The notes beneath the pieces are model-generated. The model saw only the letters and a list, made by a program, of their open reading frames with translations. It was not told the origin of the DNA and did no database searches. Of a stretch of DNA of 10,377 nt, positions 6,266-10,377 are shown in pieces. Every line of letters begins with the position of its first letter. The stretch's first letter is position 1. Position numbers and translations under genes: made by a program. The stretch is from positions 1-10,377 of the forward strand of contig DASWVQ010000020.1 in the NCBI GenBank assembly GCA_036401195.1. The letters run 5' to 3'. Origin of the DNA: JACDHQ01 sp036401195 (lineage in GTDB: Bacteria; Gemmatimonadota; Gemmatimonadetes; Gemmatimonadales; Gemmatimonadaceae).

Positions 6266-7573
6266 TCAGCGCGCGCCGTCGAGGCGCCGCGACCAGGCGG
6301 CCGCCCGCCCACCCCCGCGGGTGAGCTGGCGCGTGCGCCCGGTCTCGACGTCGAGGACCCAGAGCTGCCGGGTCCCACTGCGAGTGCTGGTGAACACGAG
6401 GTGACGGCCATCCGCCGCCCACGAGGGATCCTCGTTGCGGCCGACGTTCGTCAGCGTCCGGGTGCCGCGATCGCGCAACCCGATCGTCTTCAGCTGGAAC
6501 TGTCCCGCCACCTGCGACTGGTACGCGACCAGGCGCCCGTCCGGCGACCAGTCGGGATTCGACTGGTACGACTGCTCCCCGAAGACGAACGGCGTCAGCA
6601 GCTCGGCGTTCGTCCCGTCGGCATCCATAATATACACCTCGGGATGCCCCGACCGGCTCGACGTGTAGGCGAGGCGGCGGCCGTCGGGCGACCAGGTGGG
6701 GGAGAGGTTCAGCGTCCCGCGCCCCACGGTGATGCGGCGGGCGCCGCCCCCGTCGGCGGGCACGAGGTAGATGTCGCCGCCATCGCCCGGGGTGTGCGCG
6801 TACGCGATGGTGCCGCCGTCGGGGGAGAACGCCGGCGTCTGGTTCACCCCCGAATGCGTCGTGCTCACGGTGCGGTTGCGCCCGGTCGCGAGGTCGTGCA
6901 CCACGACCCGGGATTCCACGCCGTAGGTGTTGTAGGCGATCGCCTCACCGCGCGGGTGCCAGGTGGGGGAGAGGGGCGCGCCGATGGTGGTCACCGCCAC
7001 CTCCCCCGCCCCGTCCGCATCCACCACCATGAGGGAGCCGCCGCGCACGAAGGCGATGCGCGTCTGCGCGATCCCGCGCGTGCCGGTGAGCCATTGCTCC
7101 ACCTGGTCGCTCACGCCATGGAGGGCGAACCGCCACTCGCGGCCGTACGCGCCATCGCCCAGGGGGAAGTCCTCGACCGCGAGCACCTGCTGCCGGCGCA
7201 CGTCGTGCACCGTCACGTGCAGCGAGGGGCCCACCGGGGTCGCCTGCACCACCGCCGCCGCGCCCAGCCGGGCGAGGAGCGCGTAGTTCAGGGGGCGCCC
7301 GGCGCGGCCGCCGAAGGCCTCCGCGTCGCGCGGGTCGCTGCTCACCGGGATGAGCGCGACCCGGTCCCCGTTCTCCAGGTCGCGCTGCACGATCGCGCGG
7401 ATCGAGTCCCCCTGCGGCCCGGCCACGGGGAGGACGATCACGCCGGGCTGCCCGCTCCCCTGGTACTCGAGGCCGATGCGGACACCGCGCGTCGTGTCCT
7501 GTGCCGTCGAGACGGCGGGGACGATGGCGAGGGCGGCGAGGGCGAGCGCGGCGCGTGCGAGTGGGGACATCAC
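6266..7573 (-). CDS. tolB: Tol-Pal system periplasmic protein TolB
   Basis: A 435-residue periplasmic beta-propeller that binds Pal and is recycled by the TolQRA motor. Residues 1-24 are a Sec signal peptide (cleavage likely after VSTA before Gln25). Residues about 30-165 form the TolB N-terminal alpha/beta domain, and about 166-425 form the propeller. The propeller contains at least five PD40/WD40-like repeats with the signature P.WSPDG..(I/L)AY, for example SPTWSPDGRRLAYTS and NPDWSPDGRLVAYQS, and the length matches the family. GTG 7573 overlaps the upstream stop as GTGA, with AGG 8 nt before it. The adjacent ATG at 7570 would overlap by 1 nt and shorten the protein by one residue. Position between a TolA-like gene and pal matches the classical order. 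Confidence 0.95.
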   Translation of the reverse strand: MMSPLARAALALAALAIVPAVSTAQDTTRGVRIGLEYQGSGQPGVIVLPVAGPQGDSIRAIVQRDLENGDRVALIPVSSDPRDAEAFGGRAGRPLNYALLARLGAAAVVQATPVGPSLHVTVHDVRRQQVLAVEDFPLGDGAYGREWRFALHGVSDQVEQWLTGTRGIAQTRIAFVRGGSLMVVDADGAGEVAVTTIGAPLSPTWHPRGEAIAYNTYGVESRVVVHDLATGRNRTVSTTHSGVNQTPAFSPDGGTIAYAHTPGDGGDIYLVPADGGGARRITVGRGTLNLSPTWSPDGRRLAYTSSRSGHPEVYIMDADGTNAELLTPFVFGEQSYQSNPDWSPDGRLVAYQSQVAGQFQLKTIGLRDRGTRTLTNVGRNEDPSWAADGRHLVFTSTRSGTRQLWVLDVETGRTRQLTRGGGRAAAWSRRLDGAR

Positions 7574-8352
7574 CGAATGAGCCTGGGGTCGAAGCTGAAG
7601 ATCACCGGGAGCGCGTCGTCGGGGAACGCCCGTGGGAGGGGGCCGAAGGCCTGCGCCTCGGCCGCCGCTTCCACCGCGCCGCGGGCCTCGAGGTCGAAGG
7701 CGTAGGAGCCCGACGACTTGAGGAAGCGGAGGTTCGAGATCGTGCCGTCACGCCGCAGGATGAAGACGACGTCCGCGCGCAGGTTGGCGCCGCGCGGCGG
7801 CTTGAAGCGCAGGGCGATCTGGCGCACGATGTTCTCCAGATACCCGGGATAGGGGAACTCGATCCCTTCCGTGCGCACCGTGGCGACGTCGGTCCCCGTG
7901 CCGCCCACGGGGCCCCCGCCGGCGCGGGGGAGCGCCGAGGGCTTGGGCGCCTCCTTCGCGGGCTTCGCGGTGGTGGGCGCGGTCGCCGTCGCGCGCGGGG
8001 GCGCCTTCGCGGGGGCCTTCCTCGTGGGCGCGGGGGCCATGTCCGGGGATTCCGTGACGGGGCGCGCGGGGGCGGGCTTCGGCGCCGCGGCCGGTTCCGG
8101 GGCGGGCGCAGGATCCGGGGGCCGCACCACGCCGATCGCCCGGGGCCCCGGGGGGGCCGCGACGAGGTTCACCCGGTAGGTGGGAGGCATCGGGGGCGCG
8201 GGTTCCCCGCGCAGCAGCAGCGCCGCCGCCACCACGGCGCCGTGGAGCAGCGCCGACGCCACCAGCGGAACGCCCATTCGGGAATCGGCGGCCCTCGGCG
8301 GCAGCGGGTGCGGCGCCCCGGCGCCGGCGAGGCGCGACGGCGCGCCCGTCAC
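7570..8352 (-). CDS. TolA/TonB-like energy transducer with TonB C-terminal domain
   Basis: A 260-residue protein in the tolA slot between tolR and tolB. It should link the TolQR motor to TolB and Pal across the periplasm. One transmembrane helix (about 29-48) holds Ser33 and His37, the SxxxH pattern that TolA and TonB use to contact TolQ or ExbB. Residues 50-145 are rich in Pro, Ala and Lys and probably extended, as in TonB, where E. coli TolA has a long alpha-helix. Residues about 166-256 are a TonB/TolA C-terminal fold (PGYLENIVRQIALRFKPP, then VVFILRRDGTISNLRFLKSSG). Context says TolA; the linker style says TonB. The GTG at 8352 overlaps the tolR stop as GTGA, with GAGG 10 nt upstream. An internal ATG at 8277 would begin right at the membrane helix. 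Confidence 0.85.
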   Translation of the reverse strand: MTGAPSRLAGAGAPHPLPPRAADSRMGVPLVASALLHGAVVAAALLLRGEPAPPMPPTYRVNLVAAPPGPRAIGVVRPPDPAPAPEPAAAPKPAPARPVTESPDMAPAPTRKAPAKAPPRATATAPTTAKPAKEAPKPSALPRAGGGPVGGTGTDVATVRTEGIEFPYPGYLENIVRQIALRFKPPRGANLRADVVFILRRDGTISNLRFLKSSGSYAFDLEARGAVEAAAEAQAFGPLPRAFPDDALPVIFSFDPRLIR

Positions 8353-8762
8353 TTCGGGATCGCCTCGGGCTCGGTGACGAGTCCCACGTCGCCCACCCCG
8401 GCGCCGCGCATCACGGCGAGCACCCGCACCACGGTGCCGTACGGGACCCCTTCGTCGGCACGCAGGTAGATCCCGCCCCCGGTGCGCGCCTGCGCGAGCG
8501 CGCGGAAGGCCGCGCGGAACTCGTCGAAGCGCATCGCGCCCCCGTCCACCACGATCTCGCCGGCGCGGTTGATCGTCACCACCAGCCCGCTCTTGGGGTC
8601 GAGCGGGCGCCCCTCGGCCTTCGGGAGGCGGATGTCCACCCCGCCCTGCATCATGGGCGCGGTGATCATGAAGATCACGAGGAGCAGGAGCATCACGTCG
8701 ATCAGCGACACGACGTTGATCTCCGCGTTCAGCTCCGCGCGGCGGCGCCGGTGCCGCGCCAT
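8349..8762 (-). CDS. tolR: Biopolymer transporter ExbD/TolR family protein
   Basis: A 137-residue inner-membrane protein that forms the proton channel with TolQ. A basic cytoplasmic start (MARHRRRRAEL) and NAEINVVSLIDVMLLLLVIF lead into one transmembrane helix (about 19-37). Asp22, the conserved protonatable residue of ExbD/TolR, lies at the cytoplasmic edge of that helix. The periplasmic part (about 45-132) has the ExbD strand pattern, including LVVTINRAGEIVVDGG and GGIYLRADEGVPYGTVV. The start lies 1 bp after the tolQ stop (TAGCATG), with GAGG 12 nt upstream inside tolQ. The assignment as TolR and not ExbD comes from the neighbours tolB and pal. Confidence 0.94.
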   Translation of the reverse strand: MARHRRRRAELNAEINVVSLIDVMLLLLVIFMITAPMMQGGVDIRLPKAEGRPLDPKSGLVVTINRAGEIVVDGGAMRFDEFRAAFRALAQARTGGGIYLRADEGVPYGTVVRVLAVMRGAGVGDVGLVTEPEAIPK

Positions 8763-8763
8763 G

Positions 8764-9468
8764 CTAGATGCGTCCCTCGCGCACCAGCAGCGAGATGAGC
8801 GCGGTGGAGAAGGAGTCGAACAGCCCGTCCACGCGGTTCAGCCGGCCCGCGAGGATGTTGTAGGCGAATGTGGCGGGGATCGCGACGATCAGCGCGGCGG
8901 CGGTGGCGACGAGCGCCTCCGCCACGCCGGGGGCGACGGCGGCGAGGTTCCCCGAGCCGCTGCGGGCGATCCCGATGAAGGCCTCGATCACGCCGAGCAC
9001 CGTGCCGAGGAGCCCGATCAGCGGGCTGGCGGAGCCGATGGTGGCGAGGAGGGGGAGGAAGCGGCCGATGCGATCGCGCTCGTTCGACGACTCGGTCTCG
9101 AGGATCAGGCGCAGCACCTCCACCTGCGACCCTGCGGGGGCGTTTGCCAGCCGCGTGTCCGAGGCGAACCCGGTGGCGATGGTGAAGAGCCGGGTGAAGG
9201 CGCTCGGGCGCGCGCGCCGCGCGGCACTGGCCGCATCCTCGAGGTGCGCGGTGATCTCGATCTCGCGCACCAGCTCCGCGCCGGCCTTCTGGGCGGCGGA
9301 GATGGCGCGTCCCACGGCGAACATCGCCGCCCAGCTCACGAGGGAGAGCACCGCGAGCAGCACCAGCACCACCTTGGTCACGGTGGTCGCGGCGCCGATC
9401 AGCTCCGCGGGACTGCCCGGGACCGCCCCACCCACCTGCGCAAGCACCGGGAGGAGCGCCGCGATCAT
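8764..9468 (-). CDS. tolQ: MotA/TolQ/ExbB family proton channel protein TolQ
   Basis: A 234-residue inner-membrane motor subunit with three transmembrane segments (about 28-52, 137-165 and 178-206). The second holds the family motif SPLIGLLGTVLGVIEAF (148-164) with Thr156 lining the channel. The third holds PGVAEALVATAAALIVAIPA (180-199), also typical. The cytoplasmic loop (about 55-135) is rich in charged residues. With TolR it uses the proton motive force to drive the TolA-like transducer during outer-membrane constriction. ATG 9468 overlaps the epimerase stop as ATGA and has a strong GGAGG at 9480-9476, 7 nt upstream. The assignment as TolQ and not ExbB rests on tolB-pal-cpoB downstream. 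Confidence 0.95.
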   Translation of the reverse strand: MIAALLPVLAQVGGAVPGSPAELIGAATTVTKVVLVLLAVLSLVSWAAMFAVGRAISAAQKAGAELVREIEITAHLEDAASAARRARPSAFTRLFTIATGFASDTRLANAPAGSQVEVLRLILETESSNERDRIGRFLPLLATIGSASPLIGLLGTVLGVIEAFIGIARSGSGNLAAVAPGVAEALVATAAALIVAIPATFAYNILAGRLNRVDGLFDSFSTALISLLVREGRI

Positions 9469-10377
9469 CGCCCGCCCTCCGCCCCGGCGGCGCCCGCCGC
9501 GGCCGCGGCGCGGCCGGCGAACCAGGCGAAGGTCTCGGTGAGCCCGTCGCGCAGGGTGCGGCGCGGGCGCCAGCCCAGGAACTCGGCCGCCTTCCCGTTG
9601 GCGAGCACGCTGCGTTGCAGCTCCCCGGCGCGCTTCGGCGCGTTCTCGATCACCGGGTCGCGCCCGCTCACCTCCGCGAGCATGCGCGCGAGGTCGATCA
9701 CCGAGGTCTCCACCTGCGTGCCCACGTTGAAGGCGCGCGTGTCGAGCGGTCCCGCGGGCGCGAGCGAGGCGAAGGCCGCGGTGAGGAAGGCGTCGGCCAC
9801 GTCGGCGACGTAGATGTAGTCGCGCGTCTGCGTGCCGTCGCCGTAGACGGTGAGGGGCTTCCCCTCGAGCACGCGGCCGCAGAAGATCGCGACCACCCCG
9901 GCCTCGTTGTGCGGGTCCTGGCGCGGGCCGTACACGTTCCCGAAGCGGAGGGCGACCGTCTGCAGCCCGTGAATGCGCCCGTAGTAGCCCAGGTAGTACT
10001 CCACCGCGAGCTTCGCCACGCCGTAGGGCGAGTCGGGGTCCTTGGGCAGCGTCTCGGCGTTGGGGGGCTCCACGAAGTCCCCGTACAGCGCGCCGCCGGT
10101 GGAGGCGAACACCACGCGCGGGCGCGGGCGCGCCTGGCAGGCGGCCTCGATGATGTTGAGCGAGCCCACCACGTTGATCGAGGCGTCGAGCGCCGGGTCG
10201 GCCACGCTGCGCCGCACGTCGATCTGCGCGGCGAGATGCGCGACGACGTCGAAGTTCCCGTCGCGCACGAGCGCGGCGGCCTCGGGAGAGCGGATGTCGC
10301 CCTCGATGAAGCGCGCGCCCACCGGGACCTGCTCGCGCTTGCCCGTGCTGAGGTCGTCCAGGATGGTGACGGCGTGG
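9465..10377 (-). CDS. NAD-dependent sugar-nucleotide epimerase/dehydratase (extended SDR), 5' end outside window
   Basis: The frame is open from the window edge to TGA at 9465, with 303 residues visible. The first visible residues (HAVTILDDLSTGKREQV) match the second Rossmann strand of extended SDR enzymes, so roughly 25-30 residues with the GxxGxxG motif are missing. The active site is visible: Ser and Thr in FASTGGALYG, and a YxxxK pair in SPYGVAKLA (Tyr codon at 10025-10023). Other marks are GDI and HLAAQ near the NAD site, LRFGNVYGPRQ, YGDGTQTRDYIYV and AFNVGT. These fit UDP-glucose/UDP-GlcNAc 4-epimerase-like enzymes that supply sugars for surface polysaccharide. The exact substrate cannot be told from the sequence. 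The C-terminus is Ala/Gly-rich. The GTG at 10320-10322 is internal and not a start. The gene overlaps tolQ by 4 bp, so it shares the operon. Confidence 0.88.
   Translation of the reverse strand, partial: HAVTILDDLSTGKREQVPVGARFIEGDIRSPEAAALVRDGNFDVVAHLAAQIDVRRSVADPALDASINVVGSLNIIEAACQARPRPRVVFASTGGALYGDFVEPPNAETLPKDPDSPYGVAKLAVEYYLGYYGRIHGLQTVALRFGNVYGPRQDPHNEAGVVAIFCGRVLEGKPLTVYGDGTQTRDYIYVADVADAFLTAAFASLAPAGPLDTRAFNVGTQVETSVIDLARMLAEVSGRDPVIENAPKRAGELQRSVLANGKAAEFLGWRPRRTLRDGLTETFAWFAGRAAAAAGAAGAEGGR
9476..9480 (-). promoter_or_regulatory. Strong ribosome binding site of tolQ
   Basis: GGAGG lies 7 nt before the tolQ ATG, inside the last codons of the epimerase gene. It is the strongest Shine-Dalgarno in the window. 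It would let tolQ be translated well even if coupling across the ATGA overlap is weak. Confidence 0.65.

Overview
The window is GC-rich DNA from a Gram-negative (diderm) bacterium. Every gene I can support lies on the minus strand, so transcription runs from position 10377 towards 1. The very high GC, the LPS-assembly and Tol-Pal genes, and Asp/Thr/Arg-rich starts of mature exported proteins (for example AQDTTRG in TolB and DTTRDTT in LptD) suggest Gemmatimonadota or a related lineage. That taxonomic call is an inference from style, not from a marker gene.

Layout in transcription order. (1) A sugar-nucleotide epimerase of the extended SDR family (9465 to beyond 10377, 5' end cut by the window edge). 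(2) A complete Tol-Pal cluster: tolQ (8764-9468), tolR (8349-8762), a TolA/TonB-like transducer (7570-8352), tolB (6266-7573), pal (5610-6224) and a cpoB/ybgF-like lipoprotein (4777-5613). (3) tatC (3949-4746). (4) A large lptD (986-3952). (5) A 517-bp gap (469-985) that holds a diverged palindrome of about 300 bp. (6) The start of an Fn3-type lipoprotein gene (1-468), whose 3' end lies outside the window.

Genes 1-4 look like one transcription unit. Five of the eight junctions are 4-bp ATGA/GTGA stop-start overlaps (one of them, into tolB, could instead be a 1-bp overlap), one has a 1-bp gap, and the other two gaps are 30 and 41 bp, so no internal promoter is evident. The products all serve the cell envelope. 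TolQ-TolR-TolA form a proton-driven inner-membrane motor, TolB and Pal are its periplasmic and outer-membrane partners, and CpoB is a coordinator. TatC is the core of the folded-protein export channel, LptD inserts LPS in the outer membrane, and the epimerase probably makes a sugar precursor for surface glycans.

I found no tRNA, rRNA, CRISPR array, transposase or defence module. The least explained sequence is the palindromic element at about 651-948. The rest is a recognisable envelope operon with some lineage-specific variations: a lipidated CpoB, a repeat-extended Pal linker, a Pro-rich TolA and a three-cysteine LptD.
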